Positions 45,721 through 55,689 of a DNA stretch of 64,000 nt are shown here, piece by piece (the first letter of the stretch is position 1; each line of letters begins with the position of its first letter). Location of the stretch: contig NZ_LR134378.1 of assembly GCF_900637555.1 (NCBI RefSeq), forward strand, positions 3,074,784 through 3,138,783. The letters run 5' to 3'. The DNA is from Lautropia mirabilis (lineage in GTDB: Bacteria; Pseudomonadota; Gammaproteobacteria; Burkholderiales; Burkholderiaceae_E). The translations under genes and the position numbers were made by a program. Below the pieces are notes generated by a model, which ran no database searches, was not told where the DNA came from, and saw only the letters and a program-made list of their open reading frames with translations.

Positions 45721-46389
45721 ATGCTTCCCGCCTCTTCCCCCGACCATCCGGAAAGACAGGCTCGCCGCGCCCTCATCCGCGGGGTCTATGCCATCACTGC
45801 CGACGAAGGGGACACAACACGTCTTCTTGCCGACGTGGAGGCTGCGCTCTCAGGCGGCATCCGCATCCTGCAGTACCGCAACAAGCATGCCAACAGGGCG
45901 CTGAAGCGGCAGCAGCTGGAAGCCCTGAAAGGCGTCTGTGCCCGCCATCAGGCATTGCTGATCGTGAACGATGACTGGCAGCTGGCCGCCGAGCTGGGCA
46001 TTGATGCCGTGCATCTGGGTGAGGACGACGGCGATATCGAGGAGGCCCGTCGGGCGCTGGGGCCCGGGTCGCTGATCGGTGTGTCGTGCTATGCCAGCGT
46101 GGAGCGGGCCCGGGCACTGGCACCAGTGGCCGACTATCTGGCGTTCGGGGCGCTCTTTGCGTCGGGCACCAAGCCGCTGGCGCGCCCTGCCCCGCTGTCG
46201 GTCTTTCGGGAGGTGCAGGCGCTGTCTCTGGCGCGCCCGCTGGTGGGCATTGGCGGCATCGATGCCGACAACATCGGTTTGGTGCTGGCTGCCAGGGCCG
46301 ATGCTGCCGCCGTCATCGGCTCGCTGTTCCGGCAGGGGGATATTCGGGCGGCCGCGCAGCGGCTGGTGGCCGCTGCAGCCCGCCCCTGA
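45721..46389 (+). CDS. thiE: Thiamine-phosphate synthase
   Basis: A 222-residue TIM-barrel enzyme that joins HMP-PP and thiazole phosphate. GVYAITADEGDTTRLL opens the barrel, ILQYRNKHANRALK binds pyrophosphate, LLIVNDDWQLAAELGIDAVHLGEDD follows, with VSCYAS, FASGTKP and VGIGGIDADN. The ATG at 45721 has GGAG 6 bp upstream; an ATG at 45709 is also in frame. Its stop abuts the stop of the convergent gene with no gap. It completes a thiamine set with the thiD copies and thiL in this window. Confidence 0.95.
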   Translation: MLPASSPDHPERQARRALIRGVYAITADEGDTTRLLADVEAALSGGIRILQYRNKHANRALKRQQLEALKGVCARHQALLIVNDDWQLAAELGIDAVHLGEDDGDIEEARRALGPGSLIGVSCYASVERARALAPVADYLAFGALFASGTKPLARPAPLSVFREVQALSLARPLVGIGGIDADNIGLVLAARADAAAVIGSLFRQGDIRAAAQRLVAAAARP

Positions 46390-47220
46390 TCACCAGGGTT
46401 TCAGCGGCAGCACGTCCAGCACGCGGCCATCCTTGCGATCCAGCAGCACGGTGGCGTCGCTTTCCTCACCCTTCAGCGGCAGGTAGCCGGCCTCGGTGTC
46501 GGAAAGGCCGGCCTTCTTCAGTGCGGCGTCCAGCACGGTCTGGTCATCCGGGTTGAGATCCCGAAGCGCCTTCAGGTCCAGTGCCCGCGCTTTCACGGTT
46601 TCCTTCTGGTTTTCCAGCGGTTCGTACCACTGCGGGAAGTGCTGCAGATCACGGCCGCCAAAGGCCGATTCCACCAGCACGTCCTGGCGCAGCTTCTCGT
46701 CAGCAGGCGGGTTTGCTGCCGACCATCGGGGACCGAACCAGTCCCGTTGTGCCAGCGGGTTGCTGGCAGCGGCCTGCAGGTCTTCGGCCTGCAGGTCGGC
46801 ACGCGAGACGGCCTCGAAGCGGTCCTTCACGAAGACGAGATAATGCGGGCGCCCTGCTTCGACGGTGTGCAGGCCATAGCCCAGGGCCAGCAGCTGCACC
46901 AGGCCGATCAGCGCCAGGTCCATCGGCAGGCTCTTCTTGCGCCGATCAAAGACCATGAAGGTCATGATGGGGCCCAGGCTCACGTCCACCGCCAGCAGCA
47001 GCACCAGGATGGTGCCCACGCCGGCCACGGCCGCCAGCGGTCCGGCGTACCAGTACTGGTAGACGACGAGCAGCACCAGGCTGGCGATGGCCAGCGAGAT
47101 GCCCAGGTGGCAGCCTGCTGCACGGAATCGTGCCCGCAGGGCATCACCACGCCAGCTGTCCCGCCACGGCAGCTTCTGTGGAGGGGTTGTGGAAGTCGCT
47201 GCGGAGCTTGCATGTGCCAT
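46390..47220 (-). CDS. TfpX/TfpZ-family type IV pilin accessory protein
   Basis: A 276-residue inner-membrane protein. Three or four membrane segments lie within residues 35-120, including LGISLAIASLVLLVVYQYWY and VDVSLGPIMTFMVFDRRKKS, features of TfpX/TfpZ. These assist pilin assembly or modification in Pseudomonas and are usually encoded next to pilA. A periplasmic C-terminal half (residues 125-276) is hydrophilic. No pilin gene is in the window. Family call rests on the membrane-region pattern. Confidence 0.75.
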   Translation of the reverse strand: MAHASSAATSTTPPQKLPWRDSWRGDALRARFRAAGCHLGISLAIASLVLLVVYQYWYAGPLAAVAGVGTILVLLLAVDVSLGPIMTFMVFDRRKKSLPMDLALIGLVQLLALGYGLHTVEAGRPHYLVFVKDRFEAVSRADLQAEDLQAAASNPLAQRDWFGPRWSAANPPADEKLRQDVLVESAFGGRDLQHFPQWYEPLENQKETVKARALDLKALRDLNPDDQTVLDAALKKAGLSDTEAGYLPLKGEESDATVLLDRKDGRVLDVLPLKPW

Positions 47221-47365
47221 GGTCAGCCAGTCCTTCAGGTTGCATCTTGAACACGGCGGGCAAGGCTAATCCCCGGGGTGCAGACGGGCAGCGCCGGGCG
47301 GACGGACGGCTATTGGCAGCGGCTGTCGTCCGGAGGCTGGTGCGGTGATGCAACAGAGACGACAG

Positions 47366-48172
47366 TCAGTCGATGACCAGCACGTCGCCGGTCTGCAGGA
47401 TGCGGGGCTGGAAGCGCCCGGCCCAGGTCTCGATCTCGCGGGCGATCAGCTCGCGGTCGGAGGGCTTGAGATGCGTGATGTGTATCTGGGGATCGACACA
47501 CAGCCGGGCCAGCTCTTCGGAAAGCTGGATGGGGTACAGGTGCTTGGCGGTGACGGCCAGGTCACGCTCGCGGTTGGCGAAGGCCGTTTCCAGAATGAGA
47601 TGGCGCAGGTCCGAAATGCCATTGACGGTGCGCCAGAATTCCTCGGTGGGCAGCGTGTCGCCCGAATAGACGAGGCTGCCGGCCGTGGCCCCGATGTGAA
47701 AGCCCACGGCCGGCACGGTGTGGTTGGCCGTGATGGGGCGGATGGTGCGGTTGCCGATCTGCACGGGGTGGCCCACCTGCAGCGGGCTGTAGACCATCCA
47801 CGGCCGCTCGAAGTGCGGGATCTCGGTGAAGTCGGGCCAGATGACCCAGTTGAAGATGTGGTCCTTCAGCGCCTGGATGGTCTCGGGCAGGGCATGGACA
47901 ATGATGGGCCGTTCCCGGCTGCTGCCCACGGTGTCGAGCATCAGCGGCAGCGCGCAGATGTGGTCAAGGTGGGAGTGGGTGAGAAAGACGTGGTCGATGC
48001 GCCGCATGTCCTCGACGGACAGGTCCTCGACGCCGGTGCCGGCATCGACCAGGATGTCGTGGTCGACGAGGAAGGATGATGTGCGAGCCGGACGCCCCGG
48101 CCTGCCCGCCGTTCCCGGCGTGCCACCGAGTCCACCGCTGCAGCCGAGGATATGGAAGCGCATGGATCGCAT
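47366..48172 (-). CDS. MBL-fold hydrolase, class II cyclic-nucleotide phosphodiesterase-like
   Basis: A 268-residue metallo-beta-lactamase-fold protein. The metal motif is FLTHSHLDHICALPL near residue 60. SLVYSGDTLPTEEFW near residue 165 and HLILETAFANRERDLA supply further ligands, and ITHLKPSDRELI the last His. The pattern matches class II 3',5'-cAMP phosphodiesterases. The ATG at 48172 overlaps the cyclase stop as TAATG, which suggests coupled translation; an ATG at 48163 is also possible. With the cyclase gene before it, it probably degrades the cyclase product. Confidence 0.82.
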   Translation of the reverse strand: MRSMRFHILGCSGGLGGTPGTAGRPGRPARTSSFLVDHDILVDAGTGVEDLSVEDMRRIDHVFLTHSHLDHICALPLMLDTVGSSRERPIIVHALPETIQALKDHIFNWVIWPDFTEIPHFERPWMVYSPLQVGHPVQIGNRTIRPITANHTVPAVGFHIGATAGSLVYSGDTLPTEEFWRTVNGISDLRHLILETAFANRERDLAVTAKHLYPIQLSEELARLCVDPQIHITHLKPSDRELIAREIETWAGRFQPRILQTGDVLVID

Positions 48173-50106
48173 TAGAGCACTGCCGTGCCCTCCGGCGACA
48201 CCCTGTTGACATAGCGTCTCGGGCAAAATACACGCACTCTTTCGGTCCTGCCCGGAACGTCTGCTTCACCCAACGACGCCAGCTCGACACGGATCACCTG
48301 GCGGGCCGTCATCTCGCCCAGCAGCACCGGCAGGCCGAAGCGCTTGGTGAGCGCTTCCAGCCGGGCAGCCAGGTTCACGGCATCGCCAATGGCGGTGTAG
48401 GCACGCCGCAGCTGGGAGCCCATGTCCCCGACACGGGCGGTGCCGGAGTTGATGCCGATGCCGATGACCAGCGGGGGCAGGCCGCGCCGCGCAAAGTCGC
48501 GGCTCAGTTCCTCGGCGGCATCCTGCATGGCAATGGCGGCGACGACGGCGTGGTCTTCCTGCTCCAGGTCATCGACCGGCGCGCCCCAGAAGGCCATGAT
48601 GGCATCGCCCATGTACTTGTCGACGGTACCCTGATGCTGGTGGATGACTTCAGTCATCCGGGTCAGGAAGGTGTTCAGGTATTCCCGCAGCACCTGCGGG
48701 TCCATCGATTCGGCAATGCGCGTGAAGCCGCGGATATCGGCAAACAGGATGGTGAGCCGCTTGTTCTGGCTCTCCATGGGATAGGCCGCGGGCTCGCGGG
48801 CCATGCGCTGCACCAGCTTGGGCGAGACGTACTGGCCAAAGAGGGCCACGACGGCCTGGCGGGCCTTGCTCTCGATGAAATGGCCAGTGGCCAGGTTGAG
48901 GATGGCAATCAGCACGACGGCCATCATGGGCGCAGCCACCGGGGTGATCCAGTCCAGCACACCGAACATCAGGGCGTTGGCAGACTGCAGCACCAGCAAC
49001 AGCGCAGCGGCCAGCAGCACGATGCCGGCCGCCCCCAGCCGGGGCATGACGAGTGCGGCGGCCCCGGCCACCAGCAGGGTGATGAGGGAAACCGTCAGCT
49101 CGGCATGCCAGGGCACGTAAGGCATGTGTCCGGCCAGAGCACCAGCGATGAGCGTGGCCTGCACTTCCACGCCCGGCGTGTCGATGCTGACCGGCGTGGT
49201 GTGCCGGTCACCGATGCCGGGGGCCGAGGCGCCCACCAGCACGATGCGGTCCCGAAAACGCGCCGGGTCCACCCTGCCCTCGATGACATCGGTGGCGGAG
49301 ATGTACTCGAAGCGCCCGGCCTGCGGGCCGGCCTGACCGGCGAAGGGGACGCGCGCCGTCAGGTCGCGCGCCAGCGGCAGCCGGGTCTGGGCATCCAGCG
49401 ACAGCAGCTGCCCGTCCAGGGCGATGGGCGGGTTGTCGCCGTAGACGCGCAGCATGGCCAGTGCCAGCGATTCGTAGACCTGACCATTGAAGAGCGTGAG
49501 CACCGGGACGGAACGGACCACGCCGTCGTCGTCGAGCTGGGCGTTGTAGAAACCGCTGCTGCGCGCGGCGTCGCTGAGGCGCTCCTGGCTGGCGCCAAAG
49601 CCATCCCACTGGGGCAGCAACCAGCCATCGAAGACATCCCCTTCAAAGACCGAGGACGGCAGGCGGCCGATGCGGCGGGCACCGGCCTGACGGGAGAAGT
49701 AGTAGCCCAGCACCACCGGCCGGCTGCGGATGGCCTCGGCCAGCGACAGATCCCCGGCCGGCTCGGGCTCGGCAAACACAATGTCGAAGCCCAGCACGCG
49801 GGCCCGCCCTTCATCGACGATGCGCTCGACCAGCCTGGCCAGCGTCCGGCGCGGCCAGGTCCAGCGCCCCTGCTCCTGCAGGCTCTTCTCGTCGATGTCG
49901 ACGATGAGCACCCGGGGTTCGAATTCCGGTGGCTGCCAGCGCAGCCGGTGATCCTGGTTCAGTCGGTCGAAGGTCTGCACGGCCGGCATGGGCACATGGC
50001 CCAGCAGCACCAGGATGGCCAGTGCCGTGATGGCCAGCCCCCCGACGGAGGCCCACAGCCGGAACGAGCGCAACAGCGCATGCACCGACTGCAGCAGGCG
50101 GTTCAT
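48172..50106 (-). CDS. CHASE2-domain adenylate/guanylate cyclase
   Basis: A 644-residue membrane class III nucleotide cyclase. An N-terminal TM lies near residues 18-38. A periplasmic CHASE2 sensor domain covers about 45-320 (VLIVDIDEKSLQEQGRW, VLGFDIVFAEPE). Three TM segments follow (about 330-400). The catalytic domain begins near 430 with LTILFADIRGFTRIAES, whose two Asp bind metal, and continues with GDAIMAFWGAP and GIGINSGTARVGDMGS. Whether ATP or GTP is used cannot be decided by eye. It overlaps the FHA gene by 4 bp and the phosphodiesterase-like gene by 1 bp. Confidence 0.92.
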   Translation of the reverse strand: MNRLLQSVHALLRSFRLWASVGGLAITALAILVLLGHVPMPAVQTFDRLNQDHRLRWQPPEFEPRVLIVDIDEKSLQEQGRWTWPRRTLARLVERIVDEGRARVLGFDIVFAEPEPAGDLSLAEAIRSRPVVLGYYFSRQAGARRIGRLPSSVFEGDVFDGWLLPQWDGFGASQERLSDAARSSGFYNAQLDDDGVVRSVPVLTLFNGQVYESLALAMLRVYGDNPPIALDGQLLSLDAQTRLPLARDLTARVPFAGQAGPQAGRFEYISATDVIEGRVDPARFRDRIVLVGASAPGIGDRHTTPVSIDTPGVEVQATLIAGALAGHMPYVPWHAELTVSLITLLVAGAAALVMPRLGAAGIVLLAAALLLVLQSANALMFGVLDWITPVAAPMMAVVLIAILNLATGHFIESKARQAVVALFGQYVSPKLVQRMAREPAAYPMESQNKRLTILFADIRGFTRIAESMDPQVLREYLNTFLTRMTEVIHQHQGTVDKYMGDAIMAFWGAPVDDLEQEDHAVVAAIAMQDAAEELSRDFARRGLPPLVIGIGINSGTARVGDMGSQLRRAYTAIGDAVNLAARLEALTKRFGLPVLLGEMTARQVIRVELASLGEADVPGRTERVRVFCPRRYVNRVSPEGTAVL

Positions 50107-51326
50107 CGCGGTGGCCCCGACGGAGGCTGGCTGCCTGCCGGGGACTGGCTGAACTGGATGATGGTGCCGCTCAGCTCGATCAGATCATGGTTGCGCAAGG
50201 GGTGCGCCCCCAGGCCGATCGATTCGCCGTTGACCATCGGATAGGCGCTGCCCTCGACGTGCGTCAGGAAGAAGTTGCCGTTGCGGTTGGTGACGACCGC
50301 CACCTGTCCGCAGCCATTGCGGATGCTGACAATGGGGCGGTCGATGATCAGAAGCCGCCCGGCGTCATGCCCGCCCAGAAAGCGCAGCGAGACGCCCTGG
50401 AAGTCGGCGGGACGATCCAGCGCCGGCCGGGCCCTGGGCATGGGCGGCGGCGCATGGGGCAGCATGGCGGGCGGCAACGCGGCCTGCCCCTGCATCGGCG
50501 TGGGCGGCAGGCGCGGGGCGCGGTTGAAGCCTTCGATGAAGCCGGCCGGGCCACCCTCTTCCGGTGCGGGCGGCAACGGGGAGGAAAAGATGCCTGGTTG
50601 TTGCGAGACTGATTGTTGCGAGGCTGGTTGTTGCGAGCCCCCGGACAAGGGTGGCAGTCTGCCCGGCACCCGGGGCGGTTCCGAGGGAGTACCACTCAGC
50701 GAGGATGTGCCGCCCCGCCGTGAGTCCGGAGTGCCAGACGGCGGCAAGGACGACGGATCGACCGGCGGCAGGGAGGCCGAGGGGTTGGGCGCCCCCGGCG
50801 TCTGGAAAAGTGGAAAGTCCGGCGCCAGCCTGTCCAGCAGGAAGGCCGTATCGCCCATGGAAAGCAGCGGGAATGTGTCGGAAACGGAAGCGTCCCGAGA
50901 CGAGGCGTCGTGTCCTGACGCATCGGGGGGCTGGGCGCTGCCGGACGGCGCGCCCTGTTCATGGGCATCCGTTGGGCCGATGGTTCCGGCACGTCGATAG
51001 ACGAGGCGATAGATGCCGATGTCGATGCTGTCGCCGTCGTTGAGCAATGCGCGCGCCACGGGGGCGCCGTTGACCAGGGTGCCATTGCGGCTGCCCAGAT
51101 CCTGGATCACCACATCCTGCTGGCCGGCCATCAGCACGGCGTGCTCGCCGGAGACGGTCAGGTCATCGAGCACCAGGGTATTGGTGGCACGCCGGCCAAT
51201 GACCGTGCGTGTCTGTGTCAGCCAATAGGTGCGCAGCGGCTGGCCGGCTGCCGACAGCACGAGCTGCCCGTACCTGCTGCCTTGCTGCTGCATTTCCCCG
51301 TCCTGGTGATCGGCGCCCATCTGCAT
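50103..51326 (-). CDS. Tandem FHA-domain protein
   Basis: A 407-residue cytoplasmic protein with two forkhead-associated domains. The first is near residues 25-105 (IGRRATNTLVLDDLTVSGEHA, SRNGTLVNG), a full phosphothreonine-binding site. The second, at about 310-400 (LIIDRPIVSIRNG, YPMVNGES), lacks the canonical SxxH and is probably degenerate. A 190-residue Pro/Ser/Gln-rich linker with short QQP/SQQ repeats joins them. It heads the FHA-cyclase-phosphodiesterase operon, implying Ser/Thr phosphorylation input to the cyclase. Confidence 0.88.
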   Translation of the reverse strand: MQMGADHQDGEMQQQGSRYGQLVLSAAGQPLRTYWLTQTRTVIGRRATNTLVLDDLTVSGEHAVLMAGQQDVVIQDLGSRNGTLVNGAPVARALLNDGDSIDIGIYRLVYRRAGTIGPTDAHEQGAPSGSAQPPDASGHDASSRDASVSDTFPLLSMGDTAFLLDRLAPDFPLFQTPGAPNPSASLPPVDPSSLPPSGTPDSRRGGTSSLSGTPSEPPRVPGRLPPLSGGSQQPASQQSVSQQPGIFSSPLPPAPEEGGPAGFIEGFNRAPRLPPTPMQGQAALPPAMLPHAPPPMPRARPALDRPADFQGVSLRFLGGHDAGRLLIIDRPIVSIRNGCGQVAVVTNRNGNFFLTHVEGSAYPMVNGESIGLGAHPLRNHDLIELSGTIIQFSQSPAGSQPPSGPPR

Positions 51327-51409
51327 CCCCTGACCCCGGGAGCCTGGGCAGAAAAGACCGTCGACGCTCCCGGCAGCGACTGTAGCCGCCGGGAGGCGGA
51401 AGGGGAAAG

Positions 51410-51434
51410 GGTGCCGGCGCCAACGGCCGGCACC
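51410..51434 (-). terminator. Stem-loop after sucD
   Basis: GGTGCCGGC pairs with GCCGGCACC (9 bp, 7-nt loop), starting 20 bp beyond the sucD stop. On the minus strand it is followed by a C/T-rich stretch (CTTTCCCCTTCC), a weak U-tract. Probable terminator of sucCD. Confidence 0.6.
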
Positions 51435-51453
51435 ATGGGCCCGACGGCGGGCC

Positions 51454-52335
51454 TCAGAGCACCTTCTTCAGCAGGCGCCCCATTTCGGACGGGTCGCGGG
51501 TCGTGCGGATGCCACAGGCTTCCATCACTTCCAGCTTGGCGTCGGCCGTGTCGGCACCACCGGAGATGAGCGCACCGGCGTGGCCCATGCGCTTGCCCGG
51601 AGGCGCGGTGACGCCAGCGATGAAGCCGACCACCGGTTTCTTCATGTTGTCCTTGGCCCAGCGCGCGGCGTTCACTTCGTCCGGTCCGCCGATCTCGCCG
51701 ATCATGATGACGGCGTCGGTGTCGGGATCGTCGTTGAACATCTGCAGCACGTCGATGTGCTTCAGGCCGTTGATGGGGTCGCCCCCGATGCCGACGGCGG
51801 TGGACTGGCCCAGGCCCAGGTCGGTGACCTGCGCAACGGCTTCATAGGTCAGTGTGCCGGAACGCGACACGATGCCGATGCGGCCCTTGCGGTGGATGTG
51901 ACCCGGCATGATGCCGATCTTCAGCTCGTCAGGCGTGATGACGCCCGGGCAGTTGGGGCCCAACAGCAGCGTCTTCTTGTTGGCCTTGCGCATCTTGTCA
52001 CGCACGACCAGCATGTCACGCACGGGGATGCCCTCGGTGATGCAGATGACCAGATCCAGGTCGGCGTCGACCGCTTCCCAGATGGCATCGGCAGCGCCTG
52101 CCGGCGGCACATAGATGACGGAGACGGTGGCACCGGTCTCGGCCTTGGCTTCCTTCACCGAGCCGTAGATGGGAATGCCCTCGAAATCCTCGCCGGCACG
52201 CTTGGGATTGACGCCTGCCACGAAGCAGTTCTTGCCATTGGCATAGTCCCGGCACATGCGCGTATGGAACTGGCCGGTCTTGCCGGTGATGCCCTGGGTG
52301 ATGACCTTGGTGTCCTTGTTGATCAGAATCGACAT
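51454..52335 (-). CDS. sucD: Succinyl-CoA synthetase alpha subunit
   Basis: A 293-residue TCA-cycle subunit that carries the phosphohistidine. It begins MSILINKDTKVITQGITGKT, the CoA-binding fold. GHIHRKGRIGIVSRSGTLTYEA follows near residue 145, and the phospho-His lies in GHAGALISGG near 245. It is 30 bp downstream of sucC in the usual sucCD order and of normal length. Confidence 0.97.
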   Translation of the reverse strand: MSILINKDTKVITQGITGKTGQFHTRMCRDYANGKNCFVAGVNPKRAGEDFEGIPIYGSVKEAKAETGATVSVIYVPPAGAADAIWEAVDADLDLVICITEGIPVRDMLVVRDKMRKANKKTLLLGPNCPGVITPDELKIGIMPGHIHRKGRIGIVSRSGTLTYEAVAQVTDLGLGQSTAVGIGGDPINGLKHIDVLQMFNDDPDTDAVIMIGEIGGPDEVNAARWAKDNMKKPVVGFIAGVTAPPGKRMGHAGALISGGADTADAKLEVMEACGIRTTRDPSEMGRLLKKVL

Positions 52336-52365
52336 TGCGATTGTCCTCGAAGTTCAGGGCTGTTG

Positions 52366-53532
52366 TTATTTACCGGCTGCAGCGGCAACCACCTGGCGCG
52401 CGGCGTCGGCCATCGTGTCTGCCGCGATGATCGGCAGGCCGGAGTCGGCCAGCATCTGCTTGCCCAGCTCTTCATTGGTGCCCTTCATGCGCACCACCAG
52501 CGGCACGCTCAGATTGACGGCCTTGCTGGCAGCGATGACGCCGGCTGCGATGGTGTCGCAACGCATGATGCCGCCGAAGATGTTGACCAGGATGGCCTTG
52601 ACACCCTTGTTCTTCAGCATCAGCTTGAAGGCCTCGGTGACCTTTTCTGCCGTGGCGCCACCGCCCACGTCCAGGAAGTTGGCCGGCGAGCCGCCGAACA
52701 GCTTGATGGTGTCCATGGTGGCCATGGCCAGACCGGCACCGTTGACCAGGCAGCCGATGTTGCCGTCGAGCTGGATGTAGGCCAGATCGAACTTCGAGGC
52801 TTCCACCTCGGCCGGGTCTTCCTCGTCCAGGTCGCGCATCTCGACGATGTCGGCGTGGCGGAACAGGGCGTTGGAATCAAAATTGAGCTTGGCGTCGAGC
52901 GCGATGACATCACCCGAACCGGTGAGGATCAGCGGGTTGATCTCGGCCAGCGAGGCATCGGTCTCGAAGAAGGCCTTGTACAGACCCTGCAGTACCTGAC
53001 GGGCCTTGGGCAGGCTGGCGGCCGGGATGCCGATGCGGGTGGCCAGATCATCGGCCTCGGCGTCGGTGAGGCCCTGGGCCACGTCGCAGAAGACCTTGTG
53101 GATTTTCTCGGGCGTCTTGGCAGCCACTTCCTCGATGTCCATGCCGCCTTCGCTGGAGGCCATGACGCAGATCTTCTGGGATTGGCGGTCGATGACGATA
53201 CCGACGTAGAGTTCTTTCTTGATGTCGGCGCCTTCCTCGATCAGCAGCCGGCGGACCTTCTGTCCTTCCGGGCCGGTCTGGTGGGTGACCAGCTGCATGC
53301 CGAGGATGGAAGTGGCGTGCTGACGAACTTCATCCAGCGAACGGGCCAGCTTGACGCCGCCGCCCTTGCCGCGGCCACCGGCGTGGATCTGGGCCTTGAC
53401 GACCCAGACGGGGCCGCCCAGCTGCTCGGCCGCCTTGACCGCTTCTTCGACATTGAAGCATGGAATACCCCGGGGCACCGTTACACCATAGCGCTTCAGG
53501 ATTTCTTTGCCTTGATACTCGTGGATTTTCAT
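52366..53532 (-). CDS. sucC: Succinyl-CoA synthetase beta subunit
   Basis: A 388-residue ATP-grasp subunit, partner of Suc[18 protein letters not shown] opens the protein, [20 protein letters not shown] binds nucleotide, [10 protein letters not shown]-type sequence (here [10 protein letters not shown]) is near residue 198, and [11 protein letters not shown] and [10 protein letters not shown] complete the active site. Its promoter should lie in 53533-53683. Confidence 0.97.
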   Translation of the reverse strand: MKIHEYQGKEILKRYGVTVPRGIPCFNVEEAVKAAEQLGGPVWVVKAQIHAGGRGKGGGVKLARSLDEVRQHATSILGMQLVTHQTGPEGQKVRRLLIEEGADIKKELYVGIVIDRQSQKICVMASSEGGMDIEEVAAKTPEKIHKVFCDVAQGLTDAEADDLATRIGIPAASLPKARQVLQGLYKAFFETDASLAEINPLILTGSGDVIALDAKLNFDSNALFRHADIVEMRDLDEEDPAEVEASKFDLAYIQLDGNIGCLVNGAGLAMATMDTIKLFGGSPANFLDVGGGATAEKVTEAFKLMLKNKGVKAILVNIFGGIMRCDTIAAGVIAASKAVNLSVPLVVRMKGTNEELGKQMLADSGLPIIAADTMADAARQVVAAAAGK

Positions 53533-53631
53533 GGTGATCTCGGTTGGGTCACATATGCCGCGTTGATGCTATCACAGCGGTCATGACGATTAACCCGGAG
53601 AAAACGCGCCACGTGGCCCGTCGCACCATGA

Positions 53632-53667
53632 ATAAGGGAATACCCGGATATAAGGGAATGTCCGAAT
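53632..53667. repeat. 18-bp tandem direct repeat upstream of sucC
   Basis: ATAAGGGAATACCCGGAT (53632-53649) is followed directly by ATAAGGGAATGTCCGAAT (53650-53667), 15 of 18 identical. It lies between the sucC start and the recX stop, 100-135 bp upstream of sucC, in unusually AT-rich DNA. It may be a pair of regulator sites. Confidence 0.7.
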
Positions 53668-53683
53668 ATGAATTCGGTGCGTC

Positions 53684-54379
53684 TCAGAAGCCGGCATCGA
53701 ATGCCGATGAATCTTCATCCTCGTCGGGCGCATCGACGATGCGGGGCACGACGGCAGACACGATGCCCGGTGCAAACCCCCGCCCCACCAGGAAGCGATA
53801 TTGCCGGGCCTTTTCCTTCAGGCTGGTGGGGGGCTTTCCGAAACGACGCTGCCAGACGGCCTGGGCACGGCTCTTCTCGTCCTCGGCCAGCGGCTGCAGC
53901 ACGTTGGAAATGAGGTTTTCATCCAGCCCCTTGCGCTGCAGGTCCTGCGACAGGCGGGCGCGACCAAAACGCTCTGCCCCGTTTCGCACCAGGGATTCGG
54001 CCATGCGACGATCGGACAGCAGCTTCATGCCCTCCAGTTCGTCCAGAACCGATTCGACCAGTTCAGGTGACGGAGCACGCGGCGCCGGGCTGCCACCCTC
54101 AGCACCGTCGAACGAGGCAGCACCGCCCCGGGCACCGAATGGGCGGTCGAACGAATCGTCAGGCGCCGGTGAGCCTTCGTAGTCACCCGGGCCCCCTGCC
54201 CTGCCGCCAGCACGCCGGCGACGGCGAACAGGCGGGGGTGTGAGCAGCTTGCGCGTGAGTTCGGCCCGGCTGTGCTCACGCCGGGCCAGCAGGGTAATGG
54301 CCCGCCGCTTGAGTGCGCTGCGCTGGGCCGACTCGGATTCGTCGGCCCGCACCAGCGCCTGAAGATCACGAAAGCTCAT
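53684..54379 (-). CDS. recX: RecX regulatory protein
   Basis: A 231-residue inhibitor/regulator of RecA filaments. The RecX core is split: RAITLLARREHSRAELTRKLL near residue 25 (first helical unit), then an insert of about 50 residues rich in Gly, Ala, Pro and Arg, and then MLSDRRMAESLVRN-type and AQAVWQRRFGKPP sequences from residue 115 on. Typical RecX is about 150 residues, so the insert and a 30-residue acidic tail are additions. It follows recA by 23 bp, the usual arrangement. Confidence 0.9.
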   Translation of the reverse strand: MSFRDLQALVRADESESAQRSALKRRAITLLARREHSRAELTRKLLTPPPVRRRRRAGGRAGGPGDYEGSPAPDDSFDRPFGARGGAASFDGAEGGSPAPRAPSPELVESVLDELEGMKLLSDRRMAESLVRNGAERFGRARLSQDLQRKGLDENLISNVLQPLAEDEKSRAQAVWQRRFGKPPTSLKEKARQYRFLVGRGFAPGIVSAVVPRIVDAPDEDEDSSAFDAGF

Positions 54380-54402
54380 GCTGCCCCGCCTGCTTCACGG
54401 CC

Positions 54403-55506
<1,104 letters not shown>

Positions 55507-55541
55507 GACGGATGTCCTGTGAGGAGATTGAAGCAGCCCCG

Positions 55542-55574
55542 ATTATGACACCAGACCACTGTACATACAATCAG
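55542..55574 (-). promoter_or_regulatory. recA promoter with LexA (SOS) box
   Basis: CTGTACATACAATCAG (55559-55574) fits the LexA consensus CTG-N10-CAG. On the minus strand it overlaps a -35 TTGTAT (55565-55570); 17 bp on is the -10 CATAAT (55542-55547), 36 bp before the recA ATG. LexA binding would block the polymerase. Confidence 0.8.
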
Positions 55575-55658
55575 TCTTCTGGTCTCGGCCGGATGATGGT
55601 AGCCATCAGGTGAGCGAATCGGCCGGATGGATGATGTCCGCGCAACAAGGGACTTGAG

Positions 55659-55682
55659 AAGGCCACGGCAAAGCGGCCTTTT
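55659..55682. terminator. Stem-loop between SDR and recA genes
   Basis: AAGGCC-N10-GGCCTT forms a 6-bp stem, with TT following on the plus strand. It lies just after the SDR stop (minus strand) and probably ends that transcript, though the U-tract on the minus side is poor. Confidence 0.45.
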
Positions 55683-55689
55683 CAGACGC

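Noticed and set aside
48076-50244. 722-codon plus-strand frame
   Set aside because: Antisense to the CHASE2 cyclase, whose domains are clear on the minus strand.
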